From assembly GCF_039535095.1 (NCBI RefSeq), contig NZ_BAAAWN010000001.1, positions 1,426,001 through 1,490,000 on the forward strand: a stretch of DNA of 64,000 bases. Direction: 5' to 3'. The position numbers and the translations under genes were made by a program. The notes under the pieces are model-generated. The model saw nothing but the letters and a program-made list of their open reading frames with translations. It was not told where the DNA came from and searched no databases. Source of the DNA: Arthrobacter ramosus. Lineage in GTDB: Bacteria > Actinomycetota > Actinomycetes > Actinomycetales > Micrococcaceae. The first letter of the stretch is position 1. Each line of letters begins with the position of its first letter. Below, piece by piece: positions 1 to 8,415 of this stretch.

Positions 1-2
1 TC

Positions 3-155
3 AAATCGAAGTTCCAGCCGGAGTACAGGACTTTGTATATGTACTACCAAGACAGCCTGGAGATTCCCGCGATCGGCGCTGCGCTAAGCCGGGCATATTT
101 GCCGGGGCTGTCCGTCCGGCAAACTGCCAGGCTTCTCCGCACCCTCGTTACCTGA
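3..155 (+). CDS. C-terminal fragment of an unidentified protein (5' truncated)
   Basis: An open frame enters from the left window edge and runs about 50 codons to TGA at 153-155. The visible C-terminus contains the stretch EYRTLYMYYQDSLEIPAIG and ends in a basic, leucine-rich segment (RQTARLLRTLVT). I do not recognise the family from this piece. The frame is judged real because a strong hairpin follows the stop within a few bases, as expected at a gene end. It could be a chance frame; the upstream sequence would settle this. Confidence 0.4.
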   Translation, partial: KSKFQPEYRTLYMYYQDSLEIPAIGAALSRAYLPGLSVRQTARLLRTLVT

Positions 156-157
156 AA

Positions 158-195
158 GGGAAAGGGGTCCCGCGTCCTGTGCGGAACCCCTTCCC
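158..195. terminator. Bidirectional hairpin terminator between left-edge gene and cspA
   Basis: The arms 158-173 (gggaaaggggtcccgc) and 181-195 (gcggaaccccttccc) pair almost perfectly, with one bulge and one wobble, around a 7-nt loop. The hairpin sits between the convergent ends of the left-edge frame and the cold-shock gene, so it can serve both. Confidence 0.7.
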
Positions 196-227
196 TGAAC
201 CTGCCAGGCAGAATTCAAGCAGTCAAA

Positions 228-431
228 CTAGACGGCGGTGACGCCGGTGGCCTGCGGGCCCTTTGCGCCCTGACCGATCTCGAACTGAACACGCTGGTTC
301 TCGTCGAGGGTGCGGAATCCGCCGGTCTGGATCTCGGAGTAGTGGACAAAGACGTCGCCTTCTGCGTCGTCCGGGGTAATGAAGCCGAAGCCCTTTTCAG
401 CGTTGAACCACTTGACGGTGCCCAGTGCCAT
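228..431 (-). CDS. cspA: Cold-shock protein, CspA family
   Basis: A 67-residue single-domain OB-fold nucleic-acid-binding protein. It starts [18 protein letters not shown] and carries RNP1 (KGFGFI) and RNP2-like (VFVHYSEI) motifs, the aromatic surface that binds single-stranded RNA or DNA. Length and sequence are typical of actinobacterial cold-shock/RNA-chaperone proteins. The frame stays open upstream, but the ATG at 431 is chosen because the family begins there and GAGGAG lies just before it. It is monocistronic, with a long structured leader (432 to about 640) and a terminator at 158-195. Expression is probably controlled after transcription through the leader. Confidence 0.95.
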   Translation of the reverse strand: MALGTVKWFNAEKGFGFITPDDAEGDVFVHYSEIQTGGFRTLDENQRVQFEIGQGAKGPQATGVTAV

Positions 432-640
432 TTTGTTTCTCCTCATTGTGGAACTTTTAAGTCCGGCACACCGCGTGCCGGCCTTGGTTACTCCGCGAGA
501 AGACCTGGTTTTCCGTCCAAGCAAGGCTTGGTTGGCTTCGCAGGAGCTTCACGCTCGCAACACGTCTTGCGAGCATGAATCACACCTACACAAAGACTGC
601 TACAACACTTTCATGGCGAATACTGGAGGTCAACGGTCTG
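432..640 (-). promoter_or_regulatory. cspA upstream/leader region with two hairpins
   Basis: This is non-coding sequence between cspA and nagA. Two clean inverted repeats lie in the presumed transcript: 463-481 (7-bp arms ccggcac/gtgccgg) and 553-574 (8-bp arms gctcgcaa/ttgcgagc, 6-nt loop). On the minus strand a TTGACC lies near 630-635, a possible -35, but no convincing -10 at normal spacing was found. Long structured 5' leaders are known for cold-shock mRNAs; their presence here is inference. Nothing else is visible from about 640 to the nagA end at 752. Confidence 0.45.
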
Positions 641-751
641 CTGGGGAATTCGGACAAATTTTAAGTAAAAAGAAGGTAACGGAAGAAAGCGCGCCCGTCA
701 CTGGATGCGCCATTGGGAGCCTGCAAATTCGGCCTGGATGAGCCAATCCCC

Positions 752-1999
752 CTAAGCCAGCCAATCACCATTGCGCAATACACCCGCGAGTTGAAGCTCC
801 CTGTCCACGACGACGAGATCGGCCCGCAGGCCCCGGCGAAGGCCGCCGAGTTCATCGGAGAGCCCCAGGACCGCGGCGGGAACCGCAGTCGCCGAGGCAA
901 CCGCGTCGGCGAGCCCGACGCCGGCCGCAACGGTGCGCCTGACGACGTCGAGCATGGTGGCAGTGCCACCGGCGATGGACCCGGTGGCATCCAAGGTAGC
1001 GACGCCGTCCGTCACGGTTACCGGAGAGGGGCCCAGCATGTAGTTTCCGTCGGAGAGTCCCGCCGCCGCCATTGAATCGGTCACGAGGACAACGTTTGCG
1101 GCGCCTACCAGCTGAAAAACGGTTGCGACGGTGCTCGGGTCAAGGTGGGTGCCGTCCGCTATCAGTTCCACCACGGCCTTGCCCTCCTGGGCCGTGCGCA
1201 GGGAGGCAGCGACGGGGCCGGGGGAGCGGTGGTGCATGGGAGGCATGCCATTGAACAAGTGCGTGACAGTCGGCAAGGAGCTGACGCCGTCGAAACCAGC
1301 GGATTCCAAGCCCTCGCGCGCCGCAGTCAGGGAGGCGGCCGCCGTCGCGTCGTCGCAATCCGTGTGGCCGAGAGACGGCGTCACTCCGTGGAACGTCATC
1401 AGGTCCACGAGCGCCGCGGCGCCGGGAAGCTCGGGGGCGTAGGTCATGGTGGCGAGCTTGCCGGCAGCGGCTTCAACCAGCTCGGTCATGAGGTCCAGGT
1501 CCGGCTCCAGCAGATAGGCGGGGTTCTGCGCACCGCAGCGGGCACGGGAGAGGAAAGGCCCCTCCAGGTGGATTCCCGCTACGAGTCCTTCATCGGCCAA
1601 GCGAACGAAAAGCTCGATGCCGCGGAGCAGGTCCTCCCGGGGCGCTGTGACCATGCTGGCGAGGAGCGTGGTGGTCCCGGAGCGGTGCAGGAAATCGATG
1701 GCTTTGCGTGCCGAGGATTCATCGGCTCCGGGAAAGTCGCCTCCGTTGCCGCCATGGCAGTGCACATCCACGAACCCGGGAACGATGTACCGCTCAGCAG
1801 GGAAATCGGTCCGGGGAGTTTCCTCGAACCCTTCGAAGGCTGCTTCGTGGAATTCGGCGGCCGGCCCGGCGAAGGCGATGCGGTCGTCCTCCACCGCCAC
1901 CAGGCCGTCTTCGATCACCACACCGTCGCTGACGATGGTTCCGGTAATTAGGTGGCGCACAGGCGCAGACGAAGATACAGGCCGGTCTGGGACAGTCAT
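752..1999 (-). CDS. nagA: N-acetylglucosamine-6-phosphate deacetylase
   Basis: Cytosolic amidohydrolase (415 aa, normal length) converting GlcNAc-6-phosphate to glucosamine-6-phosphate plus acetate. Visible family motifs are VDVHCHGG with the HxH pair (H80/H82), HLEGPF with metal-ligand E146, GHTD (H212), THLFNGM (H247), DGTHLD (H285) and the catalytic aspartate in VTDSM (D308). The product feeds NagB, encoded at 12087-12869 but not in the same operon. The minus strand reads TAGAAT, then 6 nt, then the ATG at 1999, so the transcript is probably leaderless. The gene stands alone between cspA and nucS. Confidence 0.95.
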   Translation of the reverse strand: MTVPDRPVSSSAPVRHLITGTIVSDGVVIEDGLVAVEDDRIAFAGPAAEFHEAAFEGFEETPRTDFPAERYIVPGFVDVHCHGGNGGDFPGADESSARKAIDFLHRSGTTTLLASMVTAPREDLLRGIELFVRLADEGLVAGIHLEGPFLSRARCGAQNPAYLLEPDLDLMTELVEAAAGKLATMTYAPELPGAAALVDLMTFHGVTPSLGHTDCDDATAAASLTAAREGLESAGFDGVSSLPTVTHLFNGMPPMHHRSPGPVAASLRTAQEGKAVVELIADGTHLDPSTVATVFQLVGAANVVLVTDSMAAAGLSDGNYMLGPSPVTVTDGVATLDATGSIAGGTATMLDVVRRTVAAGVGLADAVASATAVPAAVLGLSDELGGLRRGLRADLVVVDRELQLAGVLRNGDWLA

Positions 2000-2005
2000 G
2001 CTTTG

Positions 2006-2011
2006 ATTCTA
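2006..2011 (-). promoter_or_regulatory. -10 element of nagA (leaderless type)
   Basis: TAGAAT on the minus strand, 6 nt before the nagA ATG. Transcription would begin at or next to the start codon. Confidence 0.55.
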
Positions 2012-2072
2012 GTTGCCGGGGCCCGCGCCTGACCCGATTTACCCGGTTTACCCGGGATGACGGCCAGGACAC

Positions 2073-2777
2073 CTAGAACAAGCGCGACTCGCTGTCGTCT
2101 ACGCCGCGCATCGCGTCATAGTCCAGGGTGATGCAGTCGATTCCGCGGTCGTTGGCAAGGACTTTCGCCTGCGGCTTGATCTGCTGGGCGGCGAAAATGC
2201 CCCGCACCGGGGCCAGCAGCGGATCGCGGTTGAGCAGCTCAAGGTAGCGCGTGAGCTGCTCGACGCCGTCGATGTCGCCGCGCCGCTTGAGTTCGACGGC
2301 GACTGTCCTGCCGTCGCCGTCCCGGGCGAGGATGTCCACGGGACCGATGGCAGTGAAGTACTCGCGCCGGATGAGCGAATAGCCGGCACCAAGGGTTTCG
2401 ATCTGCTCGGCGAGCAGTCGCTGCAGATCGGCTTCGACGCCGTCCTTGATGAGCCCGGGGTCCGTTCCGAGGTCGTGGGACGTGTCATGGAGTTGCTCGT
2501 AGATGTTGATGATGAGCCGGTCATCGGTCTTGGCCGACTGCACGGTCCACTGCTCCATCACGCCTTCTTCGACCTCGGTCTCCTCCGGCGTCGTCACCCG
2601 CAGGGTAGCGGGCGGGCTCATCCAGTTCAGCGGCTTGTAGGAGCCGCCGTCGGAGTGGACCAGCACGGAACCATCGGATTTGACGAGCAAAAGCCGGGTG
2701 GCAAGCGGGAGGTGGGCCTTGAGGCGGCCAACGTAATCTACGGAACAACGGGCTATGACGAGTCGCACCCGCTCCAC
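2073..2777 (-). CDS. nucS: Mismatch-specific endonuclease NucS (EndoMS)
   Basis: A 234-aa protein with the NucS signature ([15 protein letters not shown] near the N-terminus, [14 protein letters not shown] at about 48-61). The C-terminal RecB-like nuclease core has D148 in GPVDILARD and E162-x-K164 in VAVELKRR. The C-terminus ends SRLF, matching the sliding-clamp-binding tail of the family. NucS cleaves both strands at mismatches and replaces MutS/MutL in many actinobacteria and archaea. The start is GTG at 2777, preceded by aggaag; homologues begin with the same RVRLVIARC run. It is divergent from the small gene at 2838. Confidence 0.93.
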   Translation of the reverse strand: MERVRLVIARCSVDYVGRLKAHLPLATRLLLVKSDGSVLVHSDGGSYKPLNWMSPPATLRVTTPEETEVEEGVMEQWTVQSAKTDDRLIINIYEQLHDTSHDLGTDPGLIKDGVEADLQRLLAEQIETLGAGYSLIRREYFTAIGPVDILARDGDGRTVAVELKRRGDIDGVEQLTRYLELLNRDPLLAPVRGIFAAQQIKPQAKVLANDRGIDCITLDYDAMRGVDDSESRLF

Positions 2778-2837
2778 TTTACTTCCTCTGCCACTACGCC
2801 TGCCGCGCGCAACTAGCGACTGGGGCAGAATGGAGTC

Positions 2838-3170
2838 ATGCCCCGCTCCAACCGCCCCCGACGCACCGGATCAGCCAAGGCAAGCTGGAAACGGACAGGC
2901 GAGTCGCCGGAACTGGATCTGGAACGTGCCCGTTCGGGCATTGCCCGCAGGGAAAGCGCCCCCGACGGCGACTGGATGGTCCGGACCATGACCGCACGGA
3001 AGGCCGAGAAGACCTACATATGTCCCGGTTGTTCGATGGCCATCGTGCCCGGAATCGCCCACCTGGTGGTGTGGTCCGAGACGCACCTCTTCGGCGATGC
3101 CGCGGGATTGGCGGAACGCCGCCATTGGCACAACAACTGCTGGACAGGCCGAACCTACAGGTACCGCTGA
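2838..3170 (+). CDS. Small conserved protein with Cys/His zinc-finger-like motif
   Basis: 110 aa. The N-terminal half is basic ([16 protein letters not shown]), and a conserved-looking part around 45-105 contains CPGC and, 40 residues later, HWHNNCW. These could form a CxxC...HxxxC metal site. No transmembrane segment or signal peptide is visible. It lies back-to-back with nucS (60 bp between starts), which is suggestive of shared control but proves nothing. A CAGAAT hexamer 6 nt before the ATG resembles the leaderless -10 seen elsewhere here. Function unknown; nucleic-acid binding is my inference from the basic N-terminus and putative zinc site. Confidence 0.8.
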   Translation: MPRSNRPRRTGSAKASWKRTGESPELDLERARSGIARRESAPDGDWMVRTMTARKAEKTYICPGCSMAIVPGIAHLVVWSETHLFGDAAGLAERRHWHNNCWTGRTYRYR

Positions 3171-3314
3171 GCACTTAAGCAATACGGCTGGCCCGCTGAA
3201 TCTCCCCACCTTTGGCCGGAGTGCCGCCCTGAATACCTGTAAAGGCGGGAATTCCGGACTGCGGTAGCGGCCAAAAGCGGGGAAACCACGACGACGACGC
3301 CACCGCTAAGCACT

Positions 3315-3320
3315 TAAGCT
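3315..3320 (+). promoter_or_regulatory. -10 element of the 3328 hydrolase (leaderless type)
   Basis: TAAGCT, 7 nt before the ATG at 3328. Confidence 0.5.
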
Positions 3321-3327
3321 TGGAAAC

Positions 3328-4122
3328 ATGAGTTTCGATCCCGCTTCCCTCGTTTTCAGCCAGCCGGAGTCTGCCACGGACATCAGGGCATCCACGGTAT
3401 TGCCGGCCCACCGCGAAAACGTGGAGTTCCTCACCGAAGACGGCAAGGTGCTTGTGGGTGAGCTGGCGCTGCCGGAATCCGGCGAGATCTCGGCGACGCT
3501 TATTACCCTGCATCCCTTGCCGACGCACGGCGGCTTCATGGATTCGCACGTCTACCGGAAGGCGTCCTATCGGCTTCCGGCACTCGCCGGCGTCGCGGTT
3601 CTGCGCTTCAACACGCGGGGAACGCATTCGCCCAGGGGTACCAGCCAGGGGCAGTTCGACGAAGGAATCGGTGAGCGGTACGACGTTGAGGCTGCTGTTC
3701 GCTTCGCGGTGGAACGCGGGCTTCCGAACCGCTGGCTGGTGGGCTGGTCGTTCGGCACAGAACTGGCCTTGATGTACGGTGCCGTTGAGCCGGTGGCTTC
3801 CCAAGTGGAGGGTGCCGTCCTGCTGTCTCCGCCGCTGCACCGTGCCACGGACGTGCACTTGAAGGAATGGGCAGCTTCGGGAAAGCCGCTGACAGTCCTG
3901 GTTCCGGAACACGACGACTATCTTCAGCCCGCCGAGGCCGCCCAACGATTCAGCTTGGTGCCTCAGGCCCGGGTCTTGGGGATCGACGGAGCCAAGCACC
4001 TGTGGGTCGGCGAGAAGTACGCGGCCCGGGTCTTGGACGAGATCGTGGACGACGTGACGGAAACCGGTGCAGGACCGGATGGCCTGCCGCGCCACTGGAC
4101 AGGCCCAGTGGCGACGGCCTAA
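3328..4122 (+). CDS. Alpha/beta hydrolase (serine hydrolase)
   Basis: 264 aa, cytosolic. The nucleophile elbow is GWSFG (S141). An oxyanion-type motif LHPLPTHGG follows strand 3 (about 61-69), the acid is in VPEHDDYL (D196 or D197), and the base is H224 in GAKHLWVG. The RFNTRGTHSPRG stretch is typical of short hydrolases related to YfhR/dienelactone-like proteins. Substrate is unknown. The gene is monocistronic and converges on the PerM-family gene with only 10 bp between stops. The start is ATG 3328 with a TAAGCT hexamer 7 nt upstream. Confidence 0.88.
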   Translation: MSFDPASLVFSQPESATDIRASTVLPAHRENVEFLTEDGKVLVGELALPESGEISATLITLHPLPTHGGFMDSHVYRKASYRLPALAGVAVLRFNTRGTHSPRGTSQGQFDEGIGERYDVEAAVRFAVERGLPNRWLVGWSFGTELALMYGAVEPVASQVEGAVLLSPPLHRATDVHLKEWAASGKPLTVLVPEHDDYLQPAEAAQRFSLVPQARVLGIDGAKHLWVGEKYAARVLDEIVDDVTETGAGPDGLPRHWTGPVATA

Positions 4123-4132
4123 CGGTCGCGGC

Positions 4133-5431
4133 CTAGTGGCGGTCCTGGCGGACGATGAAGACTTCCTTGATCAGCAGCATGATGGCTGCCGCCGTCGGGA
4201 TGGCGATCAAGGCGCCGAGCACGCCCAGTAGGCTGCCGCCCGCGATCACCGAGATCACGGCAACAGCACCCGGAACGGCAACGGCCTTCTGCATGATGCG
4301 CGGAGAGATGAAGTACGCCTCGAACTGCAGATAGGCGAAGTAGCAGATGGCGTAGATCACGGCGGTCTGCCAGCCGGCGGTCAGAGCGACCAGAATGACC
4401 ACCACAGCGGCAATCATGCCGCCTACCAAGGGGATGAACGCAAGCAGGGCAACCACGAAAGCCAGCAGGACGCTGAACGGAATGCCCAGGATGCTCATGA
4501 CGATGAATGCGAACAACGCGTTGAGCAAGGCAACACAAACCTGGCCGATCACATAGTTGCCCACCGAGCGCGTGATCTCCTCGGACAGAGCCTCCACCCG
4601 GGGCCTGCGTGACCGTGGTGCGAGCCGGTACCCCCATCTCTTCATGGCGGGCAGGGCACCGAGGAAGTAGAGGCTGAGAACCAGGACGATCAGCGTCCCG
4701 AAGACCCCGTTGGCCACCGTGGATCCGAAACCGACGACGCCGCCGAAGATGCCGCCCATGGCGTCGGGGTTCTTGACGAACTTGTCGAGTTCCTGGCTGA
4801 TCTTGTCGCGGACGCCGAATTGGCTGTCAAGGGAGCGGAAGAAATCCGAATCCACGAAGCCCCGGATCCAGTCGGGAGCCTGCCGCACGATCTGCGAGAC
4901 CTGTTCCACGATGGTGGGGATAAGGGTGGCGAAAAACGCCGCCACTCCGGCAACGAGAACTCCGACGGCGATGACGACGCCGGCCGGGCGGGGAACCTTG
5001 CGGTCTTCGAGCCAGCGGACCACGGGGTCAAGTCCCAAGGCAATGAATAGGGCCGTAACGATCCACAACAACAGTTGGACGGTACTGGTGCCGATGTAAT
5101 AAAGCATGAGGGCGACGCCGACGCCGGCCGTGCCCATGAAGCCGACATACAGCGGATGTTGCGCGGACATCCTCGGGCCGGGGGAACCGAAGCGCGCACC
5201 GTCGGATTCATCCTGGGCGGGCTCGGTTGTTGCATCGTGCTCAAGTTCGGGAGGCATTTCGAAGCGGACCCGCGGTTGGGCGCCGGGAATGGGCTGGCGG
5301 AGGCGGCGCACGAAGGACGCCATCAGTCCCTCGCCGTGATCCTTGCCGTCCCGGTTAGACCCATCAGCCAAGCCATCCGGGCTGATCCCCGATCCTTGTT
5401 CGGCGGGGGTGGGATCCTTGCGCTCTTTCAC
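4133..5431 (-). CDS. AI-2E/PerM-family membrane protein
   Basis: 432 aa. The charged N-terminal tail (about 1-90) is cytoplasmic-like, followed by paired hydrophobic segments beginning VGVALMLYYIGTS and AGVVIAVGVLVAGVAAFF. A central soluble loop (about 165-235) and a C-terminal block with AFIPLVGGMIAAV, FEAYFISPRIMQKAVAVPGAV and LIAIPTAAAIMLLIKEV match the AI-2E transporter (TqsA/PerM) family of putative permeases. The substrate cannot be told. The start is GTG 5431; the ATG at 5323 (MASFVRR), preceded by GCGAGGG, is a strong alternative and would shorten the tail by 36 residues. Confidence 0.9.
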   Translation of the reverse strand: MKERKDPTPAEQGSGISPDGLADGSNRDGKDHGEGLMASFVRRLRQPIPGAQPRVRFEMPPELEHDATTEPAQDESDGARFGSPGPRMSAQHPLYVGFMGTAGVGVALMLYYIGTSTVQLLLWIVTALFIALGLDPVVRWLEDRKVPRPAGVVIAVGVLVAGVAAFFATLIPTIVEQVSQIVRQAPDWIRGFVDSDFFRSLDSQFGVRDKISQELDKFVKNPDAMGGIFGGVVGFGSTVANGVFGTLIVLVLSLYFLGALPAMKRWGYRLAPRSRRPRVEALSEEITRSVGNYVIGQVCVALLNALFAFIVMSILGIPFSVLLAFVVALLAFIPLVGGMIAAVVVILVALTAGWQTAVIYAICYFAYLQFEAYFISPRIMQKAVAVPGAVAVISVIAGGSLLGVLGALIAIPTAAAIMLLIKEVFIVRQDRH

Positions 5432-5583
5432 GTGCTTCAGCTGCCTTTTCGTTCCGCGGTCAGGCTCCAGGAGTGCCCGATGTCATGTTGTTCGCCACAC
5501 TATCAGCAGGCCGGAATTGGCGAATTCTAGGGGTTGAGCCGTGCGGCGGGAAGCCCTTCGGGAGGGCCCCGAACTGACTCCTT

Positions 5584-5601
5584 GGTAACAAAACCGTTAC
5601 C
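5584..5601. promoter_or_regulatory. Inverted repeat in the divergent 5432-5622 intergenic region
   Basis: GGTAAC-6 nt-GTTACC, perfect 6-bp arms, 22 bp before the start of the 5623 gene and between two divergent genes. It is a candidate operator; no regulator is adjacent. Confidence 0.35.
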
Positions 5602-5622
5602 CTTGAAGTTCAACGACCGCTG

Positions 5623-7413
5623 ATGATTGGTATTCCTGTGCGATTGAAGACTGCAGTTTCGCTGGTGCTGCTTGGCCTGCTGACACTGTTGGCCGGCATT
5701 GGCCAGCTGACCTTTTGGGCCCCGGCCGAGACCGTAACCGCGTCCGCCCCCGGCGACTCCAAAGCCGCTCCGCTGACCGTGATCACCCAAGACGTGTTGG
5801 CCCACAAGGGTGGCCCCAGGCAAATCAGCATCAAGGGCGATGGCAAGTTCGTGTTGGCTGTCGGACGTCCGGATGACGTCGATGCGTGGGTAGGCAAGAC
5901 CGCGCACAACAGCATCATCGGCGTCTCCGAGGACGGCAAGTCCCTGCAGGTTGCCGGCACCGATGGCGAAGCAAGCGCTCCGTCGCCCGCCGGATCGGAT
6001 CTGTGGGTGCAAACGGAGAACGCCAGCGGACAGCTGGACTACACCTTCACCCCGCCCGCGAGTGGCAACTGGTCGCTCCTCGTGGCTAGCGACGGAACCA
6101 AGCCGGCGCCGTCGTCGGTCTCCATAACGTTCGCCAACGATGCCACCATGCCGTGGGCGGTCCCGCTCATTGTCATTGGCGCGATCCTCATCGTCGCGGG
6201 CGCGGCGTTGCCGTTCGTCAGCAAGTTCACCAGGGGCCGGGGCTCCCGCCCGAACGGTCCGCGGGGCGGCGGGAACACGGAAACCGACCCGGAGACCGCC
6301 GGCGAAGACACCGCCAAGGAAACCGACAAGGACGTCATCGGCGAGGACGCACCTGCCGAGGACACCAACAAGGGCAAAAGCGGCGGTCCAGCACTTCGTA
6401 TTTCGCTTGTAGCTGCAGCGGTTGTGACGGCCCTCGCCGGCGGCACCGCGGCAGGCGCCCAAGCGGCCGAGACTCCTTCTCCCTCCGGATCCGCGACGGC
6501 GAGCCCCGCGGGGACCGCTGGTGCGCAGACCGTCCCCGTCTTGGTGGACGCGCAGCTCAAGCGCATCCTGGACCAGGTCGCAGGCGCAGTGGCCGCCGGG
6601 GATGCAGCACGTGATGCCTCCAAACTCGCCCCCAGGGTTGACGGCACGGAGCTGCAGGTCCGCACACAGAACTACAAGATCCGGTCGCAGGTTGCCACGC
6701 ACGAGGCACGGATGCCCGTCCGGTCCAGCAAATTGCTGGGCAGCGTCATCTCCACGCAGCGAACCTGGCCACGCACCGTGATCGCCTTGACCCAAGGCGA
6801 TGGCAACGTGGTTCCCCAGGTCCTGACCCTCGTGCAGGCCTCGCCGCGGGAGAACTACAAGCTGAAGAGCACTTCCCCGCTTCAGCCCGGAACGTCCTTC
6901 CCCGCGATTCCCTTGGGCGGAACCGCGCAGTTGGCGGCCGGTGACAAGTCCGGGCTGCAGTACAGCGGGACCGAGGCGATGGCAGCCCTGGGCGATCGCT
7001 TGACCAAGGCCGATTCGGCGTTCAAGGACAAGCTCGTGGAAGGCACCAATTCGCCCTACATTGCCGATGTCCTGGACTACCAGGCGAGCACCGTCAAGTC
7101 CGGCGCCAACGGCAATTTCACCTTCACGCACACGCCCTCTCCGGCGGATACGGCAGTGTTCCGGACGTCCGACGGCGGCGCCGTGGTGGTGGGAAAGCTG
7201 AACTTCGATTTCACCAGCAAGCCCAAGGCCGATGGCGACACGCTGACCGTGGACAAAGCCGCGGCCGTGCTCGCGGGCGGGGATTCCACGAAAGTCGGCC
7301 TCGTGCAGACCTTCTCGGAGGCGGTAGCTATTTACATTCCACCGGCAGGCTCGACGGCTCCCATGAAGCTCGTTGCCGCGGTCCGCGGTCTGGTGGGGGC
7401 CAGCTTCCAGTAG
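5623..7413 (+). CDS. Large membrane/secreted protein of unknown function
   Basis: 596 aa in two halves. Residues about 6-30 form a signal/anchor helix, and 31-165 look extracellular with a beta-rich domain. IPWAV-like hydrophobic residues at about 175-195 form a second membrane helix, followed by a charged Asp/Glu/Lys linker (about 205-255). A second signal-like segment (about 258-285, ending AGAQAAETPSPSGS) then leads into a roughly 310-residue exported-looking domain with no cysteine or catalytic motif I recognise. The layout suggests two once-separate envelope proteins fused, or a two-pass protein with both large domains outside. The start is ATG 5623; GTG 5638 is an alternative. Confidence 0.8.
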   Translation: MIGIPVRLKTAVSLVLLGLLTLLAGIGQLTFWAPAETVTASAPGDSKAAPLTVITQDVLAHKGGPRQISIKGDGKFVLAVGRPDDVDAWVGKTAHNSIIGVSEDGKSLQVAGTDGEASAPSPAGSDLWVQTENASGQLDYTFTPPASGNWSLLVASDGTKPAPSSVSITFANDATMPWAVPLIVIGAILIVAGAALPFVSKFTRGRGSRPNGPRGGGNTETDPETAGEDTAKETDKDVIGEDAPAEDTNKGKSGGPALRISLVAAAVVTALAGGTAAGAQAAETPSPSGSATASPAGTAGAQTVPVLVDAQLKRILDQVAGAVAAGDAARDASKLAPRVDGTELQVRTQNYKIRSQVATHEARMPVRSSKLLGSVISTQRTWPRTVIALTQGDGNVVPQVLTLVQASPRENYKLKSTSPLQPGTSFPAIPLGGTAQLAAGDKSGLQYSGTEAMAALGDRLTKADSAFKDKLVEGTNSPYIADVLDYQASTVKSGANGNFTFTHTPSPADTAVFRTSDGGAVVVGKLNFDFTSKPKADGDTLTVDKAAAVLAGGDSTKVGLVQTFSEAVAIYIPPAGSTAPMKLVAAVRGLVGASFQ

Positions 7414-7436
7414 GCAAATGGTGGTGGAGCAGCGGC

Positions 7437-7442
7437 TAGAGT
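7437..7442 (+). promoter_or_regulatory. -10 element of the CnoX-like gene (leaderless type)
   Basis: TAGAGT, 7 nt before the ATG at 7450. Confidence 0.5.
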
Positions 7443-7449
7443 GGACGGT

Positions 7450-8415
7450 ATGAGTTCGCCAGGATCCCGTCCCGTCCCTCCAGCCGCTGCCAGCCAGCTC
7501 AACCTGCGCGGCGCCGTCGACCTCTCTGCATTGCGGCGCCCGGCGCCGGCGGCACCGAGCGGTGCCCCGGCTGTATCCGGCGCAAGCCCCGGAAGCAGCC
7601 AACCCCTTCGCGTAGATGCCACCGAGGCCAATTTCCAGGACCTCGTCCAGCTGTCCGCGCAGATTCCGGTCCTTTTCCTTTTGTGGTCCAACCGCTCCTT
7701 GGAGGCTTCGACCCTCCTCCATAGCCTCGAAGGTGTCGTCGAAGGCTACGCCGGCAAAGTCGTGCTGGCTGCCGCGGATGTTGATGCGTTCCCGCAGCTT
7801 GCGCAGGCATTCCAGGTCCAGGCCATCCCCACCGCTGTCGCGGTCCTGAAGGGCCAGCCCGTGCCGCTCTTCGAGGGGCCCGCTTCGGACCAGGAAATCC
7901 GCACCCTCATCGATGAACTCCTCAAGGTGGCCGAAGCCAACGGAGTAACGGGCAGTATCGGCGCGGGCGCCGCTGGCGCGGAGGCCCGTCCCTTGCCTCC
8001 GCTGCACCAGGCAGCCTTCGATGCCATTGAAGCCGGAGATTACGCCGCTGCGGCCACCGCCTACCGCCAGGCGCTCGCTGAGAAACCGGCTGATGCCGAG
8101 GCGAAGGCCGGGCTGGCCCAGGTGGAACTGATGGGCAGGCTTGAGCTCCTGACGGCAACGGAAGCCGAAGCCGTGCGCCAGCGGGCGGCGGAGGAGCCGG
8201 ACAACATCGAAGTACAGCTCACGGTGGCCGACCTCGACATCTCGGGTGGACACATCGAGGACGCGTTGAACCGCATCATTGCGTTCATTGGCCGCAACTT
8301 CGGTCCCGAGCGTGAGACGGCGCGCGTGCGACTGCTGGAACTGTTCGACGTCGTCGGCATTTCGGACCAACGTGTGGCCAAGGCCCGGCAAGGTCTGGCA
8401 CGGGTCCTCTTCTAA
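7450..8415 (+). CDS. Thioredoxin-fold/TPR protein, CnoX (YbbN)-like
   Basis: 321 aa. A low-complexity N-terminus (1-52) precedes a thioredoxin fold (about 55-160) with the cis-proline motif QAIPTAVAVL, then TPR-like helices (about 184-310; AFDAIEAGDYAAAATAYRQAL). The active-site WCxxC is replaced by LLWSNRS and the protein has no cysteine, so it cannot act as a redox enzyme. This fits the chaperone/holdase CnoX class. Its stop overlaps the next gene's start (TAATG), implying translational coupling. The start is ATG 7450; an in-frame GTG at 7441 lies inside the promoter-like TAGAGT element and is not preferred. Confidence 0.87.
   Translation: MSSPGSRPVPPAAASQLNLRGAVDLSALRRPAPAAPSGAPAVSGASPGSSQPLRVDATEANFQDLVQLSAQIPVLFLLWSNRSLEASTLLHSLEGVVEGYAGKVVLAAADVDAFPQLAQAFQVQAIPTAVAVLKGQPVPLFEGPASDQEIRTLIDELLKVAEANGVTGSIGAGAAGAEARPLPPLHQAAFDAIEAGDYAAAATAYRQALAEKPADAEAKAGLAQVELMGRLELLTATEAEAVRQRAAEEPDNIEVQLTVADLDISGGHIEDALNRIIAFIGRNFGPERETARVRLLELFDVVGISDQRVAKARQGLARVLF

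Noticed and set aside
5527..8391. A 954-codon open frame on the minus strand
   Set aside because: It is antisense to three well-supported plus-strand features and gives a low-complexity Arg/Gly/His-rich product typical of high-GC shadow frames.
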